From: Cordylochernes scorpioides
Taxonomy: Eukaryota; Arthropoda; Arachnida; Pseudoscorpiones; Chernetidae
Reading direction: 5' to 3'
NCBI GenBank assembly: GCA_030710605.1
Contig: CP092870.1
Coordinates: 14,621,570-14,685,569, forward strand
Length of the DNA stretch: 64,000 nucleotides
Positions 47,193 through 57,960 of the stretch are shown here, piece by piece. The number at the start of each line of letters is the position of its first letter. The stretch's first letter is position 1. Under the pieces are notes generated by a model. The model was given only the letters and a program-made list of their open reading frames with translations, did not search any database and was not told the origin of the DNA. The translations under genes were made by a program, and so were the position numbers.

Positions 47193-48664
47193 CACTGGTG
47201 TCCAAAAAATAAGAAACTTTTGTTTTTTAATGATATGTTTTAAAATATATAACGCTAAAAGTTAAAAAGTAATTTAATTAGGTATTTTAAGTCGTAGAAT
47301 TTTTTTATCGCAACCATTCGATTCGGTAAAATTGAAAATATGCAAATTTTTGCTTGTCTTTATAAGTGTGCTATTTGGCGTGTCGTTTACCCCATCTAAG
47401 AATTGTCCAATTATAATTTTATTTAATCCTTAGTTAATTATGAGTTTACGAAAAATATTAGCAGATGATTTAAAATGGAGAGCTGTTGGAAGAATGGAGG
47501 CAGGGCAATCACAAGTTGAAGTAGCAAAATGGCTAAATGTAAATAAATCTGTGGTCAGCAAAATATGGAAACAGTTCATTGAGACAGGAACCATCGAAAG
47601 AAAAGAAGGTTATGGTAGAAAAAGAAAAACAGCTACCTCTGAAGACCGTTATCTGGTCGTAACTGCCAAGCGCCATAGGGAGATGACACTCTCAAGTGCT
47701 ACTGGAACGATAATTTCAAGACAAACTGTTTACCGAAGGCTTCACGAAGGTGCTCTTTATGCAAGACGACCGATGGTCTGTATCCCTTTAACCTCTGCTC
47801 ACAGGAGAGCCCGCTTGAATTGGTGCTTGGAACATCACGCCTGGACTCGTGATCAGTGGGCCAATGTTCTCTTCAGTGACGAGTCAAGATTTAGTTTAAA
47901 CACAGATTCTCGACGAGTTTTCATCTGGAGGGAGCCTGGAACCCGCTATCATCCCAGTAACATCAGGGAAATAGACAGTTTTAGAGGGGGCAGTCTCTTA
48001 GTCTGGGCTGGCAGCAGTTCTAGCAGACGCACACCCCTCCACATTTTTTCTGGGGGCACTTTAACTGCCCAAAGGTACAGGGACGAGATCCTTGAGCCCT
48101 ATCTAAGACCTTATAGAGATAAAATTGGTCACAATTTAATTTTTATGGACGATAATGATCGTCCCAATAGGGCTAGGCTAGTCAATGAATATCTCCAGAG
48201 TGAGAATATTCGAAGGATGGATTGGCCAGCCAGATCTCCGGACCTGAATCCAATAGAGCATGTGTGGGATGCTCTAGGGAGGCGTATTGGAGCTCGTCAC
48301 CCCTCTCCCAGAACCCTCGTTGAGCTAAGAACTGCTCTATTGGAGGAGTGGGGTTTACTACCCCTGGACCTCCTCCAAAGCCTGGTAAACAGTATGAGGG
48401 CTCGCTGTGAGACCTTGATAGCTGTTAGAGGTGATCATACTCCCTATTGATATCTTATTTCTTTAAGATCTGGAACCTTAGCTTTGAGTATGTTGGTAAT
48501 AATTTGCATATTTCATAATTTCAAATATTTTTTTTTATTTTCATATAGCTAGTCAAATTCTCCATAGTTTAAACTATTTGTATACTAAATTTTATATTTG
48601 TTAATAAATTATCTTTTGAGAAATTTCAATATTGGTTAAGTTTTTTATTTTTTGGACACCAGTG
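47193..48664 (+). mobile_element. Tc1-family transposon, near intact
   Basis: 1,472 bp bounded by TA (47191-47192 and 48665-48666). The termini CACTGGTGTCCAAAAAATAA at the left and its reverse complement at the right match for about 25 bp, with one difference shortly inside. A single open transposase gene lies in the middle. It is the best-preserved DNA transposon in the window. Confidence 0.93.
47440..48450 (+). CDS. Tc1-like DD34E transposase
   Basis: An uninterrupted 336-residue protein starting at the ATG at 47440, about the usual length of Tc1 transposases (340-345). Residues 10-60 form the first helix-turn-helix (QSQVEVAKWLNVNKSVVSKI) and a basic GYGRKRK hinge. The second DNA-binding helix pair ends near residue 110. 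The catalytic triad is Asp147 (SDESRF), Asp238 (MDDNDRPNRA) and Glu273 (SPDLNPIEHVW), a DD34E spacing. Two oddities stand out. The normally invariant DNARPH block reads DNDRPN. The stretch at about residues 80-92 (MTLSSATGTIISRQ) seems shortened by about ten residues relative to the family. The gene could be expressed, but activity is uncertain. No intron is needed. Confidence 0.92.
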   Translation: MSLRKILADDLKWRAVGRMEAGQSQVEVAKWLNVNKSVVSKIWKQFIETGTIERKEGYGRKRKTATSEDRYLVVTAKRHREMTLSSATGTIISRQTVYRRLHEGALYARRPMVCIPLTSAHRRARLNWCLEHHAWTRDQWANVLFSDESRFSLNTDSRRVFIWREPGTRYHPSNIREIDSFRGGSLLVWAGSSSSRRTPLHIFSGGTLTAQRYRDEILEPYLRPYRDKIGHNLIFMDDNDRPNRARLVNEYLQSENIRRMDWPARSPDLNPIEHVWDALGRRIGARHPSPRTLVELRTALLEEWGLLPLDLLQSLVNSMRARCETLIAVRGDHTPY

Positions 48665-48734
48665 TATATAAATACTTAATTAACTAATAAAATATTGATT
48701 AAAATTAGCATTGTGCTAAATGTGACATTTAGTT

Positions 48735-48962
48735 CATCTAAAATACCCATTCCAAGAGTCTAGCAACAGCATCACTATAAAAGGAAGATCGAAAAAATTC
48801 AATATAATAGCGGTATGATAGATTAAACTGGCGAAACCGCTGGAAGGGTTCACCACTGATGAGCCAGGCTCTCCCATTAATTTTTCCATTGCAGTAAGGG
48901 CAGTAGAAATTGTTTAATTTCAAAAAGAATCTTACGCGTCTAAAATAGTTACGAATTTTAAT
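48735..48962 (+). repeat. Interspersed family B, longest subfamily-2 copy
   Basis: Starts ACCCATTCCAAGAGTCTAGC, contains ACTGGCGAAACCGCTGG, then CACCACTGATGAGCCAGG and CTCTCCCA, and ends with TTACGCGTCTAAAATAG. CTGGC can pair with GCCAG, and GGAAGGG with the CTCTCCC run, in interleaved order. Its minus strand has an open frame (FYCPYCNGK...GRAWLISGEPF) also partly legible in other copies. Confidence 0.8.
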
Positions 48963-49077
48963 AACAGACGGCGCGCTAGTGCATCGTAATATAAAGGTTC
49001 TAATAAAAGACACAATTTGATATTTGCGGAAGAGTGATTGCTCAAAGCATATTATATATTTATAATTGTATATAACT

Positions 49078-49385
49078 CCGCCTTTGCCGGTTCCAAGTCC
49101 GGATGAAAAAGGAGGAGGGGCTACATTAACACGCTCGCTAAAATCCTAGGCTCAGCTGGCCCGGCTGATAGTACCCTGTAAGGGCTCCTGATCCAGGGAT
49201 ACAGGATGAGCAGCGTTTGTACTCCATGATAGGAGCGGCTGCACATGGCATCTGTTCCTCATGTCAGAGGCGGCCATTTCTTTTGGAGCTAAGTCGGCCT
49301 GCCACTGAGTGATGCTCCCAGTCTTAATGACAAAGGCAGACGCATTTTACTTTACCCAATTAGATAAGAAAGAAGAAGATAATTG
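49078..49385 (-). repeat. Interspersed repeat family A, copy 2
   Basis: Reverse-complement partner of 2397-2765, with the GGTTCCAAGTCCGGATG block at its left end (plus-strand sense). It lies between two family-B copies. Confidence 0.8.
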
Positions 49386-49431
49386 TATATATTTCTACTG
49401 TCCTCAAAGCCTATGTCCATAGTTTATCTAA

Positions 49432-49560
49432 AATACCCATTCCAAGAGTCTAGCAACAGCATCACTATAAAAGCCAGGCCCCCAATTTTCCATTGCAGTA
49501 AGGGCAGTATAAATTGTTTAATTTCGAAAAGAATCTTACGCATCTAAAATAGTTTCGAAT
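49432..49560 (+). repeat. Interspersed family B, internally deleted copy
   Basis: Shares both ends with 48735-48962 (CCCATTCCAAGAGTCTAGC; TTACGCATCTAAAATAG). The roughly 96 bp that contain the GAAAC and CTGATGAG blocks are missing; the join falls at ATAAAA/GCCAGG. Confidence 0.8.
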
Positions 49561-49575
49561 TTACATTTAAAAATA

Positions 49576-50048
49576 CAGGGTGATCCAAAAGTCCCGCACT
49601 ATTTTAAAAATTAATAACTCCGCGAATATTTGCGCTAGAGCAATGCGGTAAACACCATTGTGTTCAGGATTCAATGGGATTTTTTATGGCAAATAATGAA
49701 AAATTCGAAATTGATTTTAGTTACAATTTTATTCGCCAGATGGCGCACTACCAGAATCAGAGATTCAGCGGCCAAATTGTTTGATAAATTGAAAAATATA
49801 ACTGATCGACACGTATTTTTCCTTTTTGAATACCAGGAAAGAACCCTAATAACATCAAATAACAAATTAATCTTCGCAAAAAGTATGAAGAATTGGTTAA
49901 CGATTTTTAAATACAATCAGAGATATGTAAAATAGGTAAATGCAAATTAAACATGTAGCAAAAAAAAAAATTTTGATATTTTAGATATGGTTTGTTTCCG
50001 AAGATAATAATTTTCTAATATTTTTAATTCAACTCTCTCTCAGTATCG
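49576..50048 (+). repeat. Left terminal inverted repeat of the nested transposon
   Basis: Matches the reverse complement of 61605-62072, including GCACTATTTTAAAAATTAAT, GCGCTAGAGCAATGCGGTAA, GCGCACTACCAGA and TCCGAAGATAATAA. Small indels separate the arms. The frame at 49660-49935 is terminal-repeat sequence, not a gene. Confidence 0.9.
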
Positions 50049-50103
50049 ATTATATTTATTTTAATTCATTTGAAAAATATGTATCTATCTCTGATAATTC
50101 ATT

Positions 50104-50938
50104 TTACTCTGGAATGCCGTTGTTGTTGTCGTGTCCAATAAAAAGCCTCAGATGTCTCCATGAATCTCCATCACTGCAGCAGCAATGTCCACTATCTTGG
50201 GTGTGTAAAGCTGCTGCTCTGGGTCTATGTGAATTTTCTGCAAGGCTGCGGCCATTGCTGGCTATGAGAAAATGTGGGTAGGTGTAAGTTTCACACCAGG
50301 ACAATTGTTGCATGCCCTATAGGTTATTGTGCCATCTGGATGTATTGTTATTCCTTTATAGTGTTTTGTTCTAAGTCTTGTTATAGTTTTTGTCATTTTT
50401 CTCTCAGAGTTTATTTGGCATTTTGATCTTTTCTTATTTATTGTTTAATTATCTTGTATTTTGACAAAGAATCAGCGTCAAATAATGACATTTGTTCTTT
50501 CCTTTGGCTCAACTTTCTGGCTTCCTTTGCCAATTCAAATGCTATTTCATTACCCCCGATCCCAGCATGGGCAGGGATCCATTGTAAAATGCAGTTATTC
50601 TCCAATGGTTCCAGTTGGGTAAGTAACGAGTGTATTTTCTGTGTGATTTTAGTATTGCCCTTCTGAATTGCTTCTAGAGCGGATATGGAGTCACTGTATA
50701 TTAAATTTCCTTCTGCTTGATGCAGGGATGGTTGGTTAAGGCATACATCAAGGGCTTTCCAGATAGCTGTCAGTTCACAAGTGAAGTTTGACGAAATCTG
50801 TCCTGCTCCTTCTTTGATTTTGATGTGCGTTCCATCTTGCAGTATTATGTTAATTCCGGCCCCTTCATAACTCAGGGTAAGGTCTGAAGATCCATCTGTA
50901 TATGCTGTTGAAGGGGGTGGCCTAGCATTTTTAATCAA
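50104..50938 (-). pseudogene. Jockey-like LINE, RNase H and C-terminal end
   Basis: Leftward from 50938: ARPPPSTAYTDGSSDLTLSY (RNase H first Asp in YTDGS), NFTCELTAIWKALD (Glu), LIYSDSISALEAI (second Asp) and LQWIPAHAGIGGNEIAFELA (last motif; the usual Asp after NEIA reads F/E). After stops, degraded CNNCPGVK and DIVDIAAAVMEIHGDI close the C-terminus near 50104. The order and strand fit the missing 3' part of the Jockey-like LINE at 57961-60436, suggesting one element cut by later insertions. It is non-functional. Confidence 0.85.
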
Positions 50939-53900
50939 GAATTTGTACTATGAGGACATAGCCGTTAATATTTCAAACACATTAGACCTCGAACCCCAAG
51001 ATATCAAATTCTACCTCAATCAAAACAAAGCCATCAACATATACAATATGTATCACCCTCCAAACAATACACTTATTGACGATGGAACAATGGCTCAATT
51101 TCTTACAGACAACTCTTATTGTAGGTGACTTTCAAACAAACATATTTGACGACAATGCCATCATGTGCTTAAATGATGGGAATCCTACCCATCATTCCTA
51201 CAGCTATAATACTGCACAAGCCCTTGATATAAGTTTTTACTTTCCTGACATTTTCCACAAATGCAAATAGCAAATATTAAAAAGTATTGGAAGTGATCAT
51301 TTGCCTAATTTGATAGAAATTAGCGCCAAGACCAGAACCAGCTCAATTTAAAAAAATTCTGTAACTTCAAAAAGGCTAATTGGATATCTTTCGAAAACAC
51401 CATTATTAAAGCAGCTACAGTTTCAATACCAAGAGGTAATATAAAGAAATGGATTCCAAATTATACACACCAGGCAAAAAATATTCAAACACTTATAACT
51501 AAAAGAAATGAACTACAAAAAAAGAGCACCCAAAACCAAACAAATTTTAGAACTGAACTGAACATTGTGAATGCAAAAATAAAAAGATTATACGTAAATG
51601 TGAAAAGGGTAAAATGGAAACAAATTTGTGAAAACCTGAACCCAAGAAACCCAAATACAAAACTTTGGAATTTGGCAAAACAAATTGACAGATCCCAGTC
51701 ACAAACTGAAAAAACTAATATGATTAAGAATACAGATAGTACACCAGCAACTAATGACAAAATTGCTGCCAATCTTTTAGGTAATTCATATCAAATAGGT
51801 AGTAAAATCAAGGTTGAAACAAAGGCCCAAAGGATTATTCATGACTGTAAAAATGTCACGAGCACTCATAATATTTTCCATGAAAAAAATAAATATGAAA
51901 GAGCTAGCTTATGCATCAGAAAACACTGACCTAAACAAGACTCCTGGGCCAGATGGAATTCATGGCCGAATGATATCAAACTTGGGCAAAATTGGCAAAG
52001 AAAGACTTCTTAATATTTTCAATAACTCCTGGAAAACTGGAAAATTGATTCAAGACTGTAAAAATGCAACAATAATTCCCATTTAAAAACTTTACAAATC
52101 TGCTGATGACCCAAAAAAACTACCGACCTATCTCTCTCACAAGTATTTGCTGAAAATTAATGGAAAAATTATACTCAGACGACTCACCTACCATCCCGAC
52201 ACAAGAAATCTCTGACCAGAAGAACAATATGGATTTAGGAAAGGACATGGGACAATAGACCAACCCTTATTTTTCACACAAAAGGTAAAAGATGCACAAA
52301 ACAGAAAACCAACTAACCACACAATAGCTGCTTTTTAGACCTTACACAAGCTTTTGATAAGGTATGGAAAAACAAGTTAATTACAAAATTATACAAACAT
52401 TTCAAAATTGATGGAAAAGCTATCACTTGGATAAATGATTCCCTTAAAAATAGATGCATCAGGGTCAAATATAATGGCACTTTATCTAAAACCTTCAAAT
52501 TGTATCAAGGATTACCACAAGGATCAGTCCTTAGCCCAAACCTCTTCACCCAATTTATTGCAGGCATAGAAGAATTTTTTCTCATAAAACCAATATTGGA
52601 CTTTTCGCTGATGACATTATTCTATGGAGCAGCAACACTAACTGGAAAAAAGCTGAAAGAGATTTGAACAAGACTCTTCTCCACCTAGAAAAATTTGCTA
52701 ATAAACATAAATTAGAATTTAACCCCCAAAAATCTGAAACCTGTCTTTTTACTATCGATAAGAAACTATACAAAATAAGACCAAATATTATTCCGAAAGA
52801 ACAACAATTGCAATATAATAAACATCCTAAATATCTCGGCTACACCCTGGATCCAGAAATTAACTCCAGTAAACATATTGAAGGAGTTGTTAGAAAAGGA
52901 AGAGACCGACTAAAAATCTTGAAATATATTTCAGGAAGAGTGGGGAGCTGAAGCAACAACACTAAAATTAACTTACACATCTCAAATGAGACCTATTTTG
53001 GAATATGGATATCAAATCTATGGTACAGCATCTGAAACAAATCTAAAATCACTGGAAAGGATACAACTAAATGCAGCTAGAATTATTACAGGTCTTCGAA
53101 ATACCTGCCCTAATAATATTGTAATTTACGAGGCAGACATTATGCCCTTAAAGGGTAGAAGAAGCTTCAATCTGCCAAAATATATAAACAAAATCAAGAG
53201 TTATGAGAACAAACACAGAACTTCCAATTGCATACTTAATTGGGAATCCAATATAAGACTCAAAAAAGAAGGCCCTCTCGACCTGGCCAAAAGAAATGGA
53301 TTTTTAAAATATAAAATGGAAAAATATTATTCAGCAGAAAAAATATCCCCATGCGAATCACTAACAAAATGTTATTTTTAATGCCACTTTAAATGAACCC
53401 ACCAACAAACAATACCAAAATCCAGAATACTTAAAACAATTATCATTAGAAATAATTAATAAAATTCCTAAAAATGTAATAACTATCTATACCGATAGTA
53501 GCAGAGACGAGTTGGGACACACTGACAGTGACTCTCTCATTAAAACCACAAGTGGCAATGAGAAAATAAACAGAAAAAACCCAGATTTTTGCTCAGTCTT
53601 CAGATCAGAACTTATAGCCATCTATGAAGCCTTAAAATCCATCAGAAACACTAAACATCACGATATATGGATTCTTACTGATAGTAGAAGTGCAATACAA
53701 CACTTGAGTCACACAAGGGAACTTAGAGACAAAGTAAGCAGGAACATAATTGGTTATCTTCAAAAACTCTCAATACCTCAAAAATTCACCTTCAATGGAT
53801 ACCCTTACATGTTAGCATTGAAGGCAATGAAGCTGCTGATGCGCTAGCGAAAAAAGGCACAAAAGAAACCTTGCTACAGAAAAATAAACTTACTTTTAAA

Positions 53901-54155
53901 GAAATAGAAACAGTAGCCAAAACAAAAATAAACAAGAACTGGAGGATCCCACCTAAGCACAGTTGGTACACCCTAGAAGCAGATGGCCACCCAGACCTTT
54001 CGGTCCACAACCCGCAATCCGAAGCATGCACTTCGCTGCTATTCTGTTCAACTCATAAACCAAGTAACGATATCCAAGCTAGTGCTTGGACATTGTACCT
54101 GGAAACACCACCTCCCAGACAATGTGTCTGGAAGGATTTCTATACCGGTGGCCTT
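50936..54155 (+). pseudogene. Jockey/X-element-like LINE ORF2, 5'-truncated, many lesions
   Basis: Starts within the AP-type endonuclease (LEPQDIKFYL, NIYNMYHPPN, LIVGDF; the motif after GDF is deleted). The linker follows and then the reverse transcriptase from about 51900: LNKTPGPDGIHGRMISNL, ATIIPI (stop at 52084), EEQYGFRKGHGT, LTQAFDKVWKNK, LPQGSVLSPNLF and FADDIILW at about 52600. FNPQKSETCLF and HPKYLGYTLDPEI (52730-52860) form the thumb. RNase H lies at 53480-53860 (IYTDSS, RSELIAIYEAL, LTDSRSA), with a frameshift near 53797 before EGNEAADALA. The end reads NWRIPPKHSWY, and similarity runs out near 54155. Inactive. Confidence 0.85.
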
Positions 54156-54543
54156 TAATCACAGCAAAAGAGGACACTATCTACTGTGTCCAGCAGGGAC
54201 CGCGGGGAGGCGGCCCCCGGTCGACTCTGTTCACTAACAGCTGAGGAAAAGCTCAGCTGCCACGTCGTGGGCTTTCTCAAGAAGCTTGCTGTGGTTTCTC
54301 AGCAGCTTACTCTCGATCGCTCCCCTCGCCCTCCTTCTCTCTTCCTGCACACCAACTACCCTTGGACAATCCAAGACGTAGTGGCGTGCATCCACATCCC
54401 TTTCTTCATAGACGCAATCAGGGTTTCTTTTGATTTTAAATCTGTGGAGACTCCTGGGAAAGGGCCCATGTCCCGAACTACCCTAATGAATTTGTGGGAC
54501 ATTACCTTACAGAGGTACTTGGGTGTTGTTACCCAATTGAATA

Positions 54544-55962
54544 CACTGCGTGACATTGAAAATGGAACACCAAGAAATAGTGGCCAGAAAGTGATGAAAC
54601 TCGGCAGACAGAGAGAGACAGGGACGAACAATAAGTGATCTTTATTTCAAAATGATAGTCATAATACAGAGCGAGAACGGCGTCGGCTTAGTAGCAAGTA
54701 GGACCACCGCGGACGGCGATGCACGCAGCAACACGTCTAGGTAGAGAGTCAATCAGAGTACGGATGGCGTCCTGAGGGATGGCTCTCCATTCCCTCTCAA
54801 CCATTTGCCACAGTTCGTCTTCTGAACGCGGCTGTGGTAAGGCATGCAAACGGCGTCCAATGATGTCCCAGACGTGCTCGATTGGTGAGAGATCAGGAGA
54901 GTACGGTGGCCAGGGAAGCATCTGTACATCTTGCAGAGCTTGTTGGCTAATGCGAGCAGTGTGCGGTCGGGCGTTATCCTGCTGATAAAGGGCATTGGGT
55001 ACCCCCTGAAGGTAGGGGAGTGTCACCGGTCGCAGCACATCATCAACGTATCGTTGGGCCGTCATAGTGCCCTGAATACGAAGTAAAGGTGACCTGGAAT
55101 CATACGCGATTGCGCCCCAAACCATGATTCCACGTTGTCGCACGGTGGGGCGTTCCACAATTGCTGCCGGATTGGACCTTTCTCCACGTCGACGCCACAC
55201 GCGTACACGGCGACTATCACTGGACAAGCAGAAACGCGACTCATCTGAGAACACGACCCTGTGCCATTCCGTCATCCACGTCGATCTAGCCCGGCACCAT
55301 TCCAAACGTTGGCGCCTATTCGGTGGGGTCAATGGCAGTCTTCTTAGCGGACGGCATGAGTGCAAGCCATTAGCAACCAATCGACGGGAAATGGTTCTGG
55401 TCGAGATGGAATGATATAGGGTGTCTTGCACATGTTGCAGGATGGCGGTACAAGTGGCTTGTGGGGCCGCCACTGCTTGTCGAAGGATACGCCGATCCAC
55501 ACGTGCTGACGTCACTCTGGTTGCACCGACATTCCTATAAATTGCCACATTTCATTGTTCCAACCATCTTCTCCACAGTCGGTGCACCGTGGACGCACCA
55601 AGGTGTGTATCAGCTGCGATTTGACGTATGGACCAACCTGCCCTTTTCAGTCCGATCACCATGCCCCTCGTAAAAGCGTCTGTCTGCTTGAACTGCCTCC
55701 GTTTACGATGACCTGGCATTCTCTGTTATTACACGTGTCTTTTGACACAAGAACAAAATTTCTACAATGATTTTCCTTGAAGAAATAACGACACGAATAC
55801 TGTCCTTTCTGCAAGTTCCTTCCCTTATATCTTACTCCATGTGCGCACGAGAGCTGCGCATTTTACATCATTTGCATAACTCGGTTAGGCGCTTCTACCC
55901 TAAAATTTGCATAATTTTCTGGCCACTATTTCTTGGTGTTCCATTTTCAATGTCACGCAGTG
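54544..55962 (-). mobile_element. Tc1-like transposon with 47-bp inverted repeats
   Basis: 1,419 bp inserted in the R1-like LINE. Termini CACTGCGTGACATTGAAAAT... (54544-54590) and 55916-55962 are reverse complements over 47 bp with no difference seen. TA target duplications lie at 54542-54543 and 55963-55964. It is the youngest layer of the nested region, because both its ends match and it splits the R1 frame. Confidence 0.95.
54688..55719 (-). pseudogene. Tc1-like transposase with a single in-frame stop
   Basis: Reading leftward from the ATG at 55719: MPGHRKRRQFKQTDAFTRG, an HTH with GWSIRQIAADTHLGASTV and LWRRWLEQ. One TGA follows (55552-55554) where the context suggests a Gly codon. The frame then stays open to 54688. 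Catalytic motifs are VFSDESRF, QQDNARPHTA and YSPDLSPIEHVWD, with about 32 residues between the second Asp and the Glu. The length of 343 codons is normal for the family. Only the one nonsense codon stands between this copy and an open gene, in line with a recent insertion. A downstream ATG-free start would lose most of the first DNA-binding domain. Confidence 0.92.
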
Positions 55963-57960
55963 TATATATATATACCTCTCTCCCCTTCACACTGTTCATC
56001 CATCTGTCCAACCATAAGTCCTGGACGTGCCCCCTGATCCTCCTTTAAACTTCTTTCTTGGTCACTGGGGTCCTCAGTGATATATCTCTAAAGCATCCTG
56101 CCTTAGTGAGCCTGTCTGCGAACTCATTACCTTCGATGAGGCTGTGTCTCCTAACCCAATAGAGCTCCGGAGCCCGCGTTGTCATCTCCAGCTCCTGGAT
56201 TATTTGATGCGCGAGTTGCCCTTTCACCAGATTGATGGCGACGAGGGCCGACATACAATCTGAATAGAGGCGGTCCGGGCTGAAGTTCTTCTCGGCACAC
56301 ACTCTGAGGGCTACCCTGATCGCAACCAGCTCGGCTGAAAAGACCAATTCGTCCACTCTGAGTGTTAAGCTTTCTTGGAAGATCAGCTTTACATTAGTGA
56401 AAATCACTAATTCAGCTCCAGTATTGGTTCCAGACTTACTACCATCAGTGAAAACCTCCGTGCCAATCCCTGTCGGCCCTCCAGGACTCCAATTCCACTT
56501 TGGCAACCACTGCGGAGGCTTCCTTGGGTCCCTTCCGATTCCAGGGCCCCCGCTTCAAGTCCCAGGGCATCTTCCCTGTTCTCCCAGATCTTCTGTCTGA
56601 TGGTCTCCTCCTCTAGTTTCAATCCCAGGGGAATAAGCCCAGCGTAGACCAAAAAGGCCTCACTGCTGGTAGTGCGATATCCCCCTGTGATTCTGAGTGC
56701 CGCTGTCCTCTGCACGCTCTCTAGAATTTTTGCCACCTTCTGATCCCTGTTATAGCAGGATTGTCTCGACACAGGAGAGGCAGAGGTTCCTAAAAATAGT
56801 ACCCTCCTTCTCCCCCCCCCCCCCCCCTGTTGAGAGCCAACCAGGACAGGCCTGCACAACGCCTCCCTGCCTCTCGCCACCATCTCCTCCGCCTGGTATT
56901 GCCAACCCATCTTGTCATCAATGACCACCCCCATGACTATCCTCCGTCCTTTCATCCGGATAGCCAGCTTGTGCTCCCATTTGATCCCTTTCCTTCTAGT
57001 TCTTATGTCCCTAGGTTTAAAGCTGAGGGCTTTAGTTTTGGAGACATTGAACTTAAGGTCAGAGTCTTGGGCCCAATTCGAGAGGATTTGGAGAGAAGCT
57101 TCAACACACTTCTCAGCTTCTGCTCTTGAAGCAGTCTCAATGATGAGGAACTGGTCGTCAGCATAGAGAACCAGCCTGGCTCCCTCACGAAGCTCCTCCT
57201 GGAAAACGGTGTTTACCAGGATATTCCACAGAATAGGTCTGCAGCAAGAGCCCTGGGGGCAACCCCTTGCACAGTTTCTTTCCAACTTCCGCCCACCAAA
57301 ACTGAGGCTAATCCGTCTATCCCTCAGGAAGTCACGAACCAAGCTGCACAAATTATCAGGACATCCCAAGTCCATCAAATTTCTCATCGGCTTGTTCCAG
57401 CTCATGGAGTTGAACGCACCATCAATGTCCAGGGCCACGAAAAGAACCTAAGCACCCTTATTTAAGCCCATCTCACCCCCTCTAACACCTCGTTCAGAGC
57501 TGTGGTTGTGGAGTTCCCTTCCCTAAAACCATGTTAGAAAGAGGAAAGGAGCTCATTAATCTCTAGCCAGTGCTTCAGTCGCTGAGCTAGTAGGCTATCC
57601 AGGACCTTACCTAGACACACTAGTAAAGAAAGCGGACGATAATCATTAGGAGAATTACCCTTTCTACCAGACTTTTCGAGAAGCACTACTCGAGCAACCT
57701 TCCATGCCTCAGGAAAAGTACCAGTGTCCAGACACCTATTGAAAAACCTGGCAAGAAGTGATGGGTGCATTCTTAACGGGGCTTTCACGACCGTGTTATC
57801 GATCCCTTCGGGACCAGGAGATTTCCTTTTCCCGAACTTGAAAGCCGTAAGTTTCACCTCATTCTCAGAAAAGGGCGGATCCACCAAACCACAAGTGTTC
57901 AGAGAGATCTCGTCCTCTGGTTCCTCGTTTCCGAAGTGCCGATCAAAGTTGTTTTTATTT

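Larger units (their letters stand above)
54160..57960 (-). pseudogene. R1-like LINE ORF2, split by a Tc1-like insertion
   Basis: Leftward from about 57960: ENEVKLTAFKFGKRKSPGPE and NDYRPLSLLVCLGK (reverse transcriptase fingers), a stop at 57534-57536 and a frame change. Then comes MALDIDGAFNSMSW (catalytic Asp), GCPQGSCCRPILWN and LYADDQFLI (YADD at 57153-57164). RNase H follows at 56506-56045 (VFTDGSKS, FSAELVAIRVAL, LYSDCMSA, EGNEFADRLTKA). The reading resumes after the Tc1 element at 54541 with NWVTTPKYLCKVMSHKF, corresponding to the C-terminal region, and decays to about 54200. The endonuclease is missing. A run of about 15 C at 56813-56827 adds a frame problem. R1 elements normally sit in 28S rDNA; no rDNA is seen here. 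Confidence 0.85.

Noticed and set aside
49660-49935. 91-codon frame near the left end of the nested element and its mirror at 61806-61988
   Set aside because: Both are the same terminal inverted repeat read in one frame; no protein motif.
54160-57960. R1-like element marking an rDNA locus
   Set aside because: No 28S-like sequence flanks it, and it lies inside other mobile elements.
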